Below, piece after piece: positions 32,690 to 43,530 of a stretch of 64,000 nucleotides of DNA. Below the pieces are notes generated by a model. It saw only the letters and a list, made by a program, of their open reading frames with translations. It was not told the origin of the DNA and made no database searches. The first letter of the stretch is position 1. Every line of letters begins with the position of its first letter. A program made the position numbers and the translations under genes. The stretch is from positions 55,407,949-55,471,948 of the forward strand of contig OY987298.1 of the NCBI GenBank assembly GCA_963920635.1, written 5' to 3'. Origin of the DNA: Pseudeuparius sepicola (taxonomy: Eukaryota; Arthropoda; Insecta; Coleoptera; Anthribidae).

Positions 32690-33092
32690 TACCTATCCTT
32701 TGTATCATTCCCATAAATGTATTAAGTTAACGGGCCGATGTCCACATAACGGCATCTCCTCAAATCCATTTTCGGCGGACTCTGGGGGGACGAGGCCGCG
32801 TCAGACGATATTTATTTAGTAATTTGCTAACAGATACTCTCCTATCGTATAAAAATATTACGGAGTGCCTTGGATTGACACAATATAACCGAATTACGCT
32901 GATTATATTTTCCCGACCGAGCGAGGCAAGAACAACGTCCCTCAAAACGAGCCGGAATAAAAATGAGGGGAAGCTGAGGCATCGCTGTACAATAACAATA
33001 GTAGTTATTACCTGCTTGTCTCTACAAGTTTTCATATCAAGAATTTTTTCAAAAAAATTACTAAAGAAGTTGTTCACAATCAATCCAGAACC
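32690..33092. other. Intergenic with overlapping open frames
   Basis: Frames of 107 residues (minus) and 90 residues (plus) overlap at 32760-33096. The minus frame has an Arg/Pro-rich start (KYRLTRPRPPRVRRKW at its end) and hydrophobic segments. Neither is recognised. No further evidence. Confidence 0.3.
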
Positions 33093-33785
33093 CTAAATCC
33101 AAAATTTTGTCGAAATAAAAAAATATTAAATAAAAAAAAGTAAAAATTAAAAACAATAAAATTTAAATTTGTTTCGTAGATCTTAATTTTATTTTAAAAT
33201 AGTTACTTTTTGAAAACAACTTGCCTTCAAAACTTCCATGGCACACTTTTCTAAACGCAGGAAATTATAAAATTGCTATTTTTGGCCATTAATTTTTCTG
33301 GTCGGTTAAAAAGTAAAGAAGATTATAAATCTAAAATTTTGTCGAAATCAAAAAATATTAAACAAATAAAAGTAAAAATTAAAAAAATAAATAAAATTTA
33401 AATTTATTTTGTACTTAGATCTTAATTTTATTTTAAAATAGTTACTTTTTGAAAACAACTTGCCTTCAAAACGTCCATAGCACAGTTTTCTAAACGCAGG
33501 AAATTATTAAATTGCTATTTTTGGCCTTTAATTTTTCTGGTCGGTTAAAAATTGAAGAACTTTATAAATCCAAAATTTTGAAGAAATAAAAAAAAGTAAA
33601 AATTAAAAAAAATAAAATTTAAATTTATTTCGTAGATCTTAATTTTATTTTAAAATAGTTACTTTTTGGAAACAACTTGCCTTGAAAACTTCCATAGCAC
33701 ACTTTTCTAAACGCAGGAAATTATTAAATTGTTATTTTTGGCCTTTAATTTTTCTGGTCGGTTAAAAATTAAAGAAGTTATACTT
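33093..33785. repeat. Three tandem units of ~217-239 bp
   Basis: CTAAACGCAGGAAATTAT recurs at about 33251, 33490 and 33707. Each unit holds an AT-rich half, then ACTTTTTGRAAACAACTTGC and CTATTTTTGGCC, ending at TTTCTGGTCGGTTAAAAA. The units differ mainly in length of the A-rich part. This is satellite-like; no flanking copies were found. Confidence 0.85.
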
Positions 33786-35957
33786 TTACTATTAAGTGGG
33801 ACACTCTGTATGTAATGAAAACCGTGGAGGTTATTCCATAATGATTTGCACACAAACAAGCGGATATTCTAGTTACTCAGTACCTACATTGCGACGTTTC
33901 GACTCAAGCTAGATTCTTCTTCATAGCATCTACAAGCATTATGCAATTATTTAATTAACTTAAGTATATTATTCTTCCTTAAAGTTATATAATTTTTTTG
34001 AAAAATTGACGTTTTCCCCCTTTCTGTTGTTTTCCAGAAGTTATAAAAGTATCATTACTGACACAAAGGCAACAGAAAAACAATTGATGGTTGCAACTCA
34101 AATCTAAGATTAAACACTGTGGTAACATGAATTCAATTCGAACACAAAGGAACAATAACATAAAAATTAAAGAAATTGGCAGATTAACACTCACCTGAGT
34201 TATTTGATAGGTCCTTGTCAAAGTTTTTCGCATAATAAAGGTATAATAATTGTAGTTTCGCATGGGAAAAATATCCCATTCCAAATGTATAGCGTCGTTG
34301 TGGGGTAAATTAATAATTAACAAAATTCTACTGGGAAATGCGAGCAAGACTTCGTTTGGTTATGGACTTTTAAAATTTTCAATTTAGTATTGTCTAAAAT
34401 AGGTTTTTTAAAAGTATAGCCGTGACAAATTGATTACAATAGGTTTATTTTGTTAATAATTAGATTTGAGTAAATAGTAAACCGAACTCAAATTTGAAAC
34501 TTTGGAACTTGTGTTTATATTTTTTAATAAAAATCATTTCTGACAAAAACGATTTTTTAAAGTTTCCTGTTATAAGTCGAAATTTTAAGAGCGGATCTAG
34601 AAACAAAGGCGAGTGTCCCCTTCAGGCCTTCGTACTTCCAGTCCAGGCCTTTGTACCTATATGTAGGTTTTACGGCAAAATGCTATTAAGAAAAGTTCAT
34701 TATAATTAAGCAGTGAATAGGTGTACAAAATTTCAAAAGCCTACATCCTTGATTTTCTTTTCTGATAAAAAAAATTTAAAACGCGTAAATATTAATTTTT
34801 CAAAAACGGTGCATTTTTTTAAGAAAAGTCAAGATAGTTTTTTTCCTAATTGATTGCGAAATTTGACCCCTTCTCTTCGCCACTGGCGGAAGTGATTGGC
34901 TAAAATATTTTGAGTTTATAGCACTTGATGTATGTCTAAACTGTATCAAATATGTTTGCCTTAACTGTTATCCTTTAGGAGAAATTAAAGAAAACTTGAG
35001 TAAATAATTGAACTTTCTTGCCTAACGAAAACCGTTAGGTTTTCGATACACGTCACACGTCTATATGAAAAAATGCACTTATTTTATGTTTTCTATAGAC
35101 TCCTGAAGTTTTGTCTATAAAAGTTGGGCCCTGTATACTCAATGGCGTTGTAACGACACAATCCGTTTTCAAAAATTTACTTCTCATGACTCAAAAAACA
35201 GAAATTGTACGCTACGCGGAGCTCAAACACTTCGTGCGGCACCTAGGCCCGCAAAAACTTGAGCCGGCCCTGCTTGGCCCTTGTACAGAAAGGGCACTTT
35301 TCAAAGAAAGTGATTTTTCTCATGCCAAGGCCTACAAAATATGACAGAAATTATTATCAAATCGAGCGGGGCTGCGCACCCATAGCAAATTTGCTATGGG
35401 TGCTCGAGATCCCAGAGCACTCACTTTCGACGCCTATGCCCCGTATATGTACAGGGTGGTCCAATTTTTATGGGCAAAACATGAAGAATCTATAGAAAAC
35501 CTTAAAATAAGTAGATTTTTATCATATGCACATGCATGGAAATCCTAACAGTTTTCGTTAACACATTAAATGATATAAATTAAGCATAATTCGGCCTGTC
35601 TACTTCCACCAGTGCCGGAGAGGCGGGGGTCAACCATAATATTTTTTAATAAAAAATGATACGTCACTTGGTCACTGGAAAAGTAATCTCTTTTGCAGAA
35701 ACAGAAAGGGAAACAATGCGAATGTCTTGAAAAATTCGGGAACGTCGTTACGATTTTGTAACGATACCAGTAACAGTTTTCTCCTGTAATTTAAAAATTA
35801 TGAGAAATGCGTGCGCGGAAAGTCTCGAAAAGTCGTCAAAAAATTTTTTTGAATATATATATTTTTTATTTTATTGAAAACCGTTTATCTTTTAATATCT
35901 TTGGGGCACCGGAAAGGATTCTCCCATATTCTCCAGATTTTGAAGGTTATATATACA
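33786..35957. other. Intergenic with isolated foldback arms and termini
   Basis: Isolated termini include GGGACACTCTG before TA at 33808, GTTGGGCCCTG before TA at 35133, and CAGGGTGGTCCAATTTTTAT after TA at 35452. The last two arms are homologous (both carry TCTATAGAAAACNTNAAAATA and AACNGTTTTCGTTA) but point away from each other, so each is half of an element. A hAT-like end (GAGCCGGCCCTG) lies at 35262-35273. Short frames at 33985-34347 and 34494-34709 are not recognised. Confidence 0.45.
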
Positions 35958-37081
35958 CAGTGTCCTCCAAAAAGTTCGCATCATGACTTTCGTTATCTGT
36001 CAAAAATGACATTTAAAAAATATATCGCCAAAAATGGGTTTATTTGTTAAAATATCAAAAAGTTTTACTTGAAAAGTTGTTTCTTTTTCAATTTTACGTA
36101 AGTGTGCCAAATTTGAACGCTCTAATAAAAGATTTAGTTTTTGCTAATTTTTAATATTTTATGAAATTTCTGAAAGTTTTAAAAACTTGTAACTTCGTAA
36201 AAACTTTTTTATATCATTAGCTTCATCATTCTATTAACTTTTATTACTAATTACTGATAAGAATAGGTATTTTTTAAAAGAAAATGATATTAACGCTTTA
36301 AAATTCTGTTATGTTTGTTGCAAAGTTGATGTACCGTCTAGCATTTGGGGTATAAATTTAGTTACATTACGTTTTCCAGTTCTAAATTGATGCCAAAATA
36401 ATAATAAATTAAGTTATCATCAAACTATTTTACGTATCTAAGCAAAATTCTTGACTTTAATGGAACAAATATTACTACCTTAGTTTAATTTCGCATTAAT
36501 GGATATTGATGAGTAAGCCATGAAGAGAATTGAAGCAATTGTTTTTACCATTCTCCGTTTCAAGAGTATTAATTAAACTGTCAAATAAAAACAATTGCTT
36601 CAATTCTCTCCATGGTCTACTCATCAATATCGATTAATGCGAAATTAAACTGAAAACTAATAATTATTTGTTCCATAAAAGTCAATAATTTTGCTTAGAT
36701 ACGTAAAATAGTTAGATAGTGATATAAAAGAGTTTTTACGAAGTTACAAGTTTTTAAAATTATCAGAAATTTCATAAAATATTAAAAATTAGCAAAAACT
36801 AAATCTTTTATTAGAGCGTTAAAATTTGGCACACTTACGTAAAATTGAAAAAGAAACAACTTTTTCAAGTAGAACTTTTTGAGATTTTAACAAATAAACC
36901 CATTTTTGGTGATATGTTTTTTAAATGTCATTTTTGACAGATAACGAAAGTCACATGACCACGTTTGAGTGGGTCATTTTTCATAGTTTTTCAAGCAAAA
37001 GGTAACCCCAAAATTAAATTTCAAAATAAAACATTAATTAAAAATTTCGCCCCTATGGTGCGAACTTTTTGGAGGACACTG
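35958..37081. mobile_element. Foldback element, 1.12 kb, CAGTGTCCTCC ends
   Basis: The left end CAGTGTCCTCCAAAAAGTTC pairs with the right end. The arms match for more than 300 bases (TCTGTCAAAAATGACATTTA, ACGTAAGTGTGCCAAATTT, ACGAAGTTACAAGTTTTTAA), and a second inner palindrome carries ATTGAAGCAATTGTTTTTA and its complement near 36590. The left arm lacks about 85 bases present in the right arm near 36965-37060. No coding sequence is supported. Confidence 0.8.
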
Positions 37082-37394
37082 TATATGACCCAAAAGGCAA
37101 CCATTAAAAGCTATTACATTTTGAAAGTCAAAAATAAAAATTTTCGTTCTAGCCTATAATGTATAGCCTAGGGGCCTACATGTTGACGTTCCCGACTTTC
37201 ATTTTATGTAATTTTGGGAAAATATTTTTAGTTATTTTGAATGTGCCAGAATGAAAACAAGTTTGTGTTGTGTATGTCGAATTTTTATTCTGATAAACAA
37301 AAAAGGTATTAAAAAAATAACGGGTAGTGGTAGTAATTGAAAAAATATCGTCGGTATTACTCAAATCCCCGTGTCACATCTTTGACTCCTTTTA

Positions 37395-37740
37395 TTCCAT
37401 AAAAAAAATTCCAACTCACGGCATTTGTTTAATTGTCGCTCGCGCCCACCCCGGCACTGGGAAATGCTTTCAAAACAAGTGCGGCGAAAAAAGCAATAAG
37501 TGTGGCAGCTGCGGGCTCCGAATTAAACTCGAAATCCAGAAAGTGAATAAAACGCTTTTAGCCCGTTCTGTACGTTCATCGCGGACCTCGATCCATTATG
37601 CTTTTCTCCCGAGGGATCCCTGGACGTGAGGATTGTAGTCAATCGGCCGCAGCCGATCCGACTGCGTTTTCTCGTGAAATGAAAACCAGCCACATAATTG
37701 AAAACGCTCAAAGAAGAAGGCCCTTGGGGCTGTCCTTTTT
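37395..37740 (-). repeat. Dispersed repeat, copy 2 (pair with 3395-3640)
   Basis: It aligns with 3395-3640 over about 240 bases and possibly further left (GCGGCGAAAAAAGCAATA matches GGTGAAAAAAGCAATATA). Minus-strand translation is conserved between the copies: SVFNYVAGFHF, LTSRDPSGEK and GLKAFYSLSGF. The source family is unknown. Confidence 0.55.
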
Positions 37741-38137
37741 CTGTCCAATATGGAATATGTCGGCTAGAGTTTTGGATAAGTTATAAGCCGTTATAACAAA
37801 AGGGCGTAAGTATTTTTTCATAATTGGCTGTATGGAGTCTGAACATCGTCATTAAAAGCTCAGAAATCGGCACTAGAGGTACTAAAATCAAATAACTCTG
37901 ACGCCTGATGTAAACAAGAGCACCTGGGTTGAGATATTCGCCACAGCCGCACTCAGGCACGACCTTTATTTAATTTTACGTTTACAATAGTTTTTTACGT
38001 CAAAATATTTCGGAAAAAAGTTATTGGCTTAATTAAAATGGTTCAAAACATCGACAAAATTATTTGTGGCAGTGTCTAAATATCTGGCCGAATTTTGCAC
38101 GACCTCGGAGCGCGATTTTCTTTATTTGATTACATTA
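37741..38137. other. Intergenic, nothing recognised
   Basis: AT-rich sequence without TIRs, tandem repeats or credible frames, up to the hAT-like MITE. Confidence 0.4.
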
Positions 38138-38145
38138 ACATTAAC

Positions 38146-38476
38146 CAGTGGCGTAACTTCAAAATATAGGTCCGGAGGCAGGATTTTTTTGGGGCCCCTT
38201 CTTAAGTTGTATTAAAAAAAAATTGAATATAAACATTAAAAAATTAAAATAGAATATTTATAGTAAAATAAATAAAAAAAATAAACATAAATAAACTATG
38301 ATTCCGAAACGAAACAATCAATAAAATAAAAACAAACTTAACCTAGGTAAATTGTAATATCTGACTGTGAGGGTGTTGTGTTATAAATTTCATTACCTAC
38401 TCATGCCAAAGGGGCCCCTAAGAGTTCGGGGCCCGGAGGACATTGCCCCCTTTGCCTCCCGGTAGTTACGCCACTG
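38146..38476. mobile_element. hAT-like MITE, 331 bp
   Basis: The ends CAGTGGCGTAACT and AGTTACGCCACTG, with G/C-rich subterminal sequence (GGGGCCCC at both sides), are typical of insect hAT elements. An 8-bp duplication with one mismatch, ACATTAAC at 38138-38145 and ATATTAAC at 38477-38484, flanks it. The centre is A-rich and non-coding. Confidence 0.85.
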
Positions 38477-38586
38477 ATATTAACATCGGCAACGGCAAGT
38501 AGTACAAGTGGCAATAGACAAGTTGACGTTGACATATTTTAATTTAATGGTACCTTTTATTTACCTTTATCTTGTGTGTCCCTTAA

Positions 38587-39178
38587 CCCGTAACCGGTGA
38601 CGACCTCCATTTGTGTCATAGACAGTGACGTGGAGTCTCACAGACTCCTGTAAAAAAACTTGACATAATATCAAGCCTGGTTCTTTTCTAATATAAACAG
38701 CAAATGGTAAGGTCTGTCTTACTTATTTTTGAATCTATCCGGCGATATTTTGATAAAAAAATAGTAACAGATGCATCCGTGATATAGTGTACTGTCAGAA
38801 AAAGGCATTGAAAAATCTAAACATAGGTAACGATTTTTTTTAATATCAAATAATCAAAAACAATAAGAGAAATAAACATTGAGATCCCGTTAAACTAATC
38901 AAAGAACAACTTCTTTTTAGAAAAAACAAAACTAAAATGTCAATCATGAAAGAAACCACAACACATGAAAATTAGTCTGCCAGACTCCAACGCGCTGTGT
39001 ACGTCAAGACGGCTGAACGAACACTGCAGCTAAGTAAAGTAACGTTTAGGCAGAGGCAGACTACATCCACTCCTAGGAAGGTACTCGGCGACGCGCCGTT
39101 GCCAATTCAACCGTTTTCTAGTTATTGCAACTTTTTTTTCTTGCGGAGTCTCTCGGACTCCACGTCACCGGTTACGGG
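38587..39178. mobile_element. piggyBac-like MITE, 592 bp, TTAA target
   Basis: TTAA at 38583-38586 and 39179-39182 flanks terminal repeats CCCGTAACCGGTGACG and the complement CGTCACCGGTTACGGG. Each end also has a subterminal palindrome: GGAGTCTCACAGACTCC near 38632-38648 and GGAGTCTCTCGGACTCC near 39145-39161. TTAA targeting with CCC ends is the piggyBac pattern. No transposase is present. Confidence 0.85.
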
Positions 39179-39239
39179 TTAATACAAAAGTCTGCGCACA
39201 CCTATGGTATCGGTAGAGGATGCTTGCAGATGAATTGCA

Positions 39240-39344
39240 TTGCACTGCAACATAATTATGTGGTTTATTTGCCGCGGCCTTGGAGGCCTCCGCGACTAAA
39301 TTCCACCTTCGTTATAAAAAGTTTAAGTTCAGTGCCTTGACCCC
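39240..39344. repeat. CCGAGGCC-palindrome foldback element, copy 1
   Basis: Matches the reverse complement of 40187-40289: ATGTGGTTTATTTGCC, GGCCTTGGAGGCC-type centre, ACTAAATTCCAC and AAGTTCAGTGCC. It is less symmetrical than copy 2 and lacks part of the left arm. Confidence 0.65.
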
Positions 39345-40180
39345 ACAAATATTTTATATTAAAAATGGAAATACTTTTCAAAAATAGTTTCCATAATATC
39401 TTGTAAGTTATATTTTAAAATAAAATTATCGATTCCTAAATTTCTTCTATTTTAAATTGACTCGAGAGAGATCCTATGTGGGTTATCCATCTTCAGAAAA
39501 CGCAAAAAAATAAAAAATTAGACCTGTATCCTATAATATCTATTTTTATTTTATTTTGAAATTGAATAAGTTACCGGTTTCGTAACTTTCTACAGCTACA
39601 TTCTATTTTAACTTCTATTTTATCAACATACCTATATATCTACTTACCTGCACTGTCGACTTAAATATAAGTATTTTTCCTTGTCCCAATATCATCTGGT
39701 AAGTTCACTGGAATTTCTTATTTACTTAAGTATACCTAAATATGACATAAAAGTTCAAAATTAACATCCTTGGATATGACAACCCCTGCTCGTTATGTAA
39801 TTTATAATAATACGTTTTAATGTGGAACAATATTTCCTACATATACAAAGAACTGGAGAAAGGTGATAAAATATTTGTGATGAGACAACCCCCTATTATC
39901 CTGTGGAAGGGCAACAATCTCGGAAAATAGGACACTTAAAAGGAAAAATGTGTTTGGTTCTCCCGCCTTGAATGTCGGTGTTTTATCTTAATTTCTTCTT
40001 AGTCCAAATGGAGCCATAATTTATTCACGTTTAATGTGGCCTATACAACTTACTTACCTAATTCGATTTACAGCATTATGTACTTTTCACGCAAAGTATT
40101 GTACGGTTGTAAGGTAGAAATATTACTTTCCTTAGCATCTGCAACGCGAGCCATTTTCTCTAAAATACTAGTTATTTATG
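39345..40180. other. AT-rich segment between two inverted foldback copies
   Basis: About 840 bases without coding sequence lie between inverted copies of the same foldback. AAATACTAGTT and AGTTCACTGG blocks are not repeated at the other side, so this is not an obvious composite element. Confidence 0.4.
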
Positions 40181-40296
40181 TACCAAGGCACTGAAGTTCA
40201 ACTTTTTAATGACTCATGTGGAATTTAGTTGCCGAGGCCTCTGGCCGAGGCAAATAAACCACATGAGTCATAAAAATAACTTCAGTGCCGAGGTAC
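40181..40296. repeat. CCGAGGCC-palindrome foldback element, copy 2
   Basis: A nearly complete hairpin: GGCACTGAAGTT pairs with AACTTCAGTGCC, GACTCATGTGG with CCACATGAGTC, and the centre is TTGCCGAGGCCTCTGGCCGA. Flanking GTACCAA and AGGTAC extend the symmetry. Confidence 0.75.
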
Positions 40297-40334
40297 ATAT
40301 TATTATATTTTTTTTTAATCGGAAAAAAAAGTTC

Positions 40335-40440
40335 TATTGGGCAAGAAAATAATCATACGGGATCACCCGTCCATGAACCAACTACGCGCGGCGTTGCTTG
40401 ACTTTGACGATCGCTCTGGCTCTACCTAGTCAAGTATAAT
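40335..40440 (-). repeat. 5S-rRNA-derived SINE (SINE3-like) fragment
   Basis: On the minus strand CGATCGTCAAAGTCAAGCAA then CGCCGCGCGTAGTTGGTTCA and TGGACGGGTGATCCC align with the internal promoter part of animal 5S rRNA (box A around AAGTTAAGCAAC, intermediate element, box C around GGGTGACC). The 5' part is weaker (CATACGTCATTATACTTGAC). Changes at many positions rule out a functional 5S gene. The segment is followed by TTATTTTCTTGCCC and an oligo(T) tract. LINE C 3' sequence lies about 200 bases upstream on the same strand. Confidence 0.65.
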
Positions 40441-40639
40441 GACGTATGGCGCCTTCGAACAGAAAAACCAAACTGCTGCTTGTTATGCCAGCCTCCATAA
40501 CAAATCTATTGGTATTTAAACTTACTAAAATATGTATACTGAAGGATTGCGCTGCTATGCATATAAAGAGCGGTGAAACAAGAACACAAAAATGAATATG
40601 ATAAAATGCAAGTCCAAGTAAGATCATTTACCGAGTAAA

Positions 40640-41990
40640 AAGTTCTTAATTTTTATGCGAAAAGCGGCTACAGATAGTATAATTTACAACTATGGGGGAT
40701 TCCATTATATTTATAAGTAATGTGGTAGCATTGTAACGACGTTCCAAAAGCGAGGTTCTATGTTGAGGTATTGACAAGGTTGAACCGTGCGTGATGCTTA
40801 GTTCATGTAGCTGATTTCTAAAGACCAGTTTGTCTTTTAAATATGGTGGTTTAGCTGATACCAACAGTTTGTGCACAAAAAGCAGGAAGTGGTATCGTAC
40901 CAGATCTGGCATCTTTAGCCAAGACACTGCGGTATATAGATGCGAAACGTTGTCATACTTTTTTATACCAAAGATGAATCGTACACAATTGTTTTGTAAT
41001 ATTATCTGGATCCTATTTTTCATCTGTGAATCCAAACATGGATAGTAAACAATGCAACAGTAGTTCAGGACGGACAAAACAAAGAGTTTCAGATAATTTT
41101 TTCCATAATTTGAAATTTAGTATAAACCTATTAGCGAACAATGCCCTCAATTTTAGACACATTTACTGCATCATGTTTTTTACATGACTTGTAAATCTAA
41201 GTTTCCCGTCAATCACTACACCCAGAATTTTTACCCATTCAGAGTGTCGAAGACGCTGGGGGCCAATATCTATTTCTAGCAGCTGTTCTATATAGTGTCT
41301 TACATTGTCAGCACAAAACAAAATTAGGTTTGACTTTGCCGGGTTAATTGCTAAATTGTGATTGAAAAAAAAAATACATATTAATTTTATATCTGCATTA
41401 AGAGCAACTGCAGATAGCTCTACATCTTGAGGTGAAAATTGATGAATAATCTGTGTGTTGTCCGCAAATGACTGCACGCTGGAATAATTAACACATGCTG
41501 GTAGGTCTGCAGTGTAAAAAAGGAACAGGAGTGGCCCCAGAACAGAGCCTTGTGGCACACCTGAGACAATCTTTTGACAGCTAGATTTTAGATCTTTTAT
41601 CAGAAAATATTGTGACCTCCCTTGAAGGTACGTTTCAAAAAACTGTATCAAGTTTGGGCTAAAGCCGAAATACTTTAATTTTGTGTATAGTAAGGTGTGA
41701 TTAATCTTTTCAAAAGCCTTTTAGTAGTCTATGGAAACTAAAGCAACAGCTAGCTTTTAATCCAAAACTCTTATAATACTGTCTGTTAGATTAAGAAGAT
41801 AAGTGTTTTTGTACTGTGAAAGGCCCGAAATCCTGACTGACTTGCAGGCAGAACCCCATAATTCTCCACATACCTCTCCATCTGGAAGTGAACAACCCTC
41901 TCCAAGACCTTTGACAAGACTGGCAAGATATGGGACCCGTCCCGACAGATTCTGTCGGCGGCAACAGAACCGGCGTCGCAGTCAAGGCTG
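40640..41990 (-). mobile_element. LINE C fragment, related to LINE A
   Basis: Minus-strand RT blocks in order: ILPVLSKVLERVVHFQMERY, QSGFRAFHST, ALVSIDY-stop-KAFEKINH, MIQFFETYLQGRSQYFLIKD, VSGVPQGSVLGPLLFLFYTA, SVQSFADNTQIIHQF, AINPAKSNLILFC and KILGVVIDGKLRF; then the C-terminal block NNCVRFIFGIKKYD. The catalytic box reads FADN, so the second aspartate is lost. Frameshifts occur near 41100 and 41780, and a stop replaces Ser in the first palm motif (~41731). Endonuclease is missing, so it is 5'-truncated at about 41990. Confidence 0.85.
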
Positions 41991-42762
41991 CTAGAGTGAT
42001 TTCTTACAGTTTATTGTTTGACTACGTGCCTTGTGCTAATTGGACATAACGTTTAATGTTAGTGTGGATAAAAGAATTCAAATCTATGCTTTATGAAATA
42101 AAATAGGTAAGTAGGTACGGGCAAGGGCATATCCAGGATTTCGCCTTGGGAGGGGTAATATAAAATATTTTTTTAGCATTAGGGGTTTGGTGCGTTCGTA
42201 AAAGCAATTTCAACTGAATATGGTGGCATTTTATTACCTATATAAAAAAATACAAAACAATATAGGCATAAAAATATTTTTTAAAATAAATAATAAATAA
42301 AATAATTCTTTAAAAGAATATAAAACTCTTAAAAATCACATCCATATCACAATGGATTATAGGAATAGGAATATAGCTATAGTCCAAAGCACGAAAGAAA
42401 ACGTTTCTAAAGAATGCGGGCAGCGTTGCGAGATTTCTTATACGAGTAGTCGTTATTTATTGACGAATACAAGTTTTATCATATTGAAGCCGAATTTCTG
42501 AACTCTGTTATACCGAAAAAATAAAGCTCGCATCACGGGACCACTTACCCATTTTTGTTTATCATTTATTTCTAATGCGGTGTGATAAAACACCTATTAT
42601 ATTTTTTTCAACATCGTCGCGTATACCATCGCCTTTGAAATACGGCAACACATCACTTATACCAAGCAGTCGGCTGACAAAAGCAGTTAGCCAACGCGTT
42701 TTGTGCCTGTTTCTATAGTACGTAAGTAGTAATACAAAGAGAGTACGGGACCACTTTGACCT
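41991..42762. other. Intergenic; hAT-like terminus; open minus frame at its right
   Basis: CAAGGGCATATCCAGGATTT at about 42120 looks like a hAT-type left end, without a right end. A minus-strand frame at 42562-42807 ends ...DDVEKNIIGVLSHRIRNK with AATAAA overlapping the stop codon. It has no ATG, so it would have to be a 3' exon; TTACGTACTATAG at about 42713 could be an acceptor. Support is weak. Confidence 0.3.
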
Positions 42763-43048
42763 CAGTTGACCCCTTGATTCTGAGAGTCCCCTACGGCCCG
42801 AGGTCACGGGAGCAAAGTGGCTACGTCATGCCCGAGGTCACGTGACGTCACCGGATGACCCCAGTTGACCCCTAGATCCTGATAGGTTAACCTTTGACCT
42901 TTGGGCCACGTGTGACCCCCAGTTGACCCCCCCCCACTCCAACGACGGGGCAACCCCCACTCCAACGGCTTGGTGGGGTGAGGTCTATATATTCGTGCGC
43001 AAGAGCAGTTTTCCCGTTATATACACTTACAATTTCCCACAGTCTGAT
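42763..43048 (+). promoter_or_regulatory. G/C-rich upstream region with GTTGACCCC and GGTCAC repeats
   Basis: CAGTTGACCCC occurs at 42763, 42862 and 42920. CCCGAGGTCACG occurs twice (about 42796 and 42831), with CACGTG and TGACGTCA beside it and GGTTAACCTTTGACCTTTGG at about 42886. CCCCCACTCCAACG occurs twice. TATA-like boxes are TATATAT at 42986 and TATATAC at 43018. The density of GGTCA/TGACC half-sites contrasts with the AT-rich surroundings. I read it as the promoter/enhancer of the two-gene unit that follows; no transcription data are available. Confidence 0.6.
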
Positions 43049-43062
43049 TTGCCGAGTTCAAA

Positions 43063-43371
43063 ATGCAGTCGTTCCTGAATCACCTGAACAAGAATTTGAT
43101 CGTCAAGAAATTCGAAAGCGTTCAAAATATGGACGTGGATGAAAATTATCAAATCACGAGCGTGGACAAAGTGAACACGCAATACGGAGAGAAGGTCTAC
43201 GTAGAGTTCGAAGAATTTAAGACGGTGCTGCCGCAACGATACACGGCCGAGTTTACGCCCCAACGGATCGAAGAAATTAATAGGGATATCGGTAACGGAA
43301 GGAGGTATTACATGAAGAGTCTTGGACCCGTCGGCCGATCTACAAATATCGAATTTATTGTAGAACCATGA
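43063..43371 (+). CDS. Intact 102-aa protein, first gene of ATGA-overlap pair
   Basis: The frame begins at an ATG in AAAATGC context 75 bases after the upstream TATA box and has no internal stop. Residues 29-58 (NYQITSVDKVNTQYGEKVYV, then FEEFKTVLPQRY) alternate hydrophobic and polar residues like the strands of a small beta-barrel, possibly an OB fold. Residues 66-100 give PQRIEEINRDIGNG and SLGPVGRSTNIEF. The same blocks recur in the paralogues at 50222-50493 (VFVEVENFQTALPARF, RIEDISREITNGK, SLGLIGRTTNIKF) and 51241-51412, which supports true coding and selection. The stop TGA overlaps the ATG of the next gene. Codon choice is richer in G/C than neighbouring elements. Function is not known; single-strand DNA binding is only a guess. 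Virus-like or Polinton-like cargo is possible. Confidence 0.75.
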   Translation: MQSFLNHLNKNLIVKKFESVQNMDVDENYQITSVDKVNTQYGEKVYVEFEEFKTVLPQRYTAEFTPQRIEEINRDIGNGRRYYMKSLGPVGRSTNIEFIVEP

Positions 43372-43490
43372 CGAAGCTGGAGTACAGAAGAAAACTGCAA
43401 CAATATTTGAAGAATTTAGAAGCATTGAAATATGAACTTATGTTATATGAAATTAAAATGAAGATAAAACATATTGACTTACACAATTAA
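43368..43490 (+). CDS. 40-aa basic coiled-coil protein, second gene of ATGA-overlap pair
   Basis: The start codon shares bases with the upstream stop (ATGA at 43368-43371). The product is short and Lys/Tyr/Leu-rich: YRRKLQQYLKNLEALKYEL, predicted by eye to be one amphipathic helix. The paralogue at 50490-50639 keeps the arrangement and the pattern (YKRRLEFYLRSLQNLKYEI). Conservation of a 40-codon frame and of the overlap argues that it is translated, probably by reinitiation or as a coupled product. It ends 6 bases before AATAAA. No known family recognised. Confidence 0.65.
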   Translation: MTKLEYRRKLQQYLKNLEALKYELMLYEIKMKIKHIDLHN

Positions 43491-43495
43491 TTTTT

Positions 43496-43530
43496 AATAA
43501 ACGTTTAAAAATCTTTTGTTGTGTTTTTTA
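43496..43530 (+). terminator. Polyadenylation signal of the first two-gene unit
   Basis: AATAAA at 43496-43501 follows the second stop codon closely, and a TTTTGTTGTGTTTTTT tract lies about 15 bases downstream. This is a compact and complete 3' end. Confidence 0.65.

Noticed and set aside
40335..40440. Functional 5S rRNA gene
   Set aside because: Too many substitutions, no proper 5' end and no clean terminator at the gene end; better explained as a SINE head.
42562..42807. Minus-strand 81-codon frame ending ...VLSHRIRNK with AATAAA over the stop
   Set aside because: No ATG in frame and no paralogue seen. It could be a 3' exon but evidence is too thin for a gene call.
43027..43425. 132-residue minus-strand frame opposite the 102-aa gene
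   Set aside because: The plus-strand frame has paralogues with conserved residues, a promoter and a polyadenylation signal; the minus frame is its shadow.
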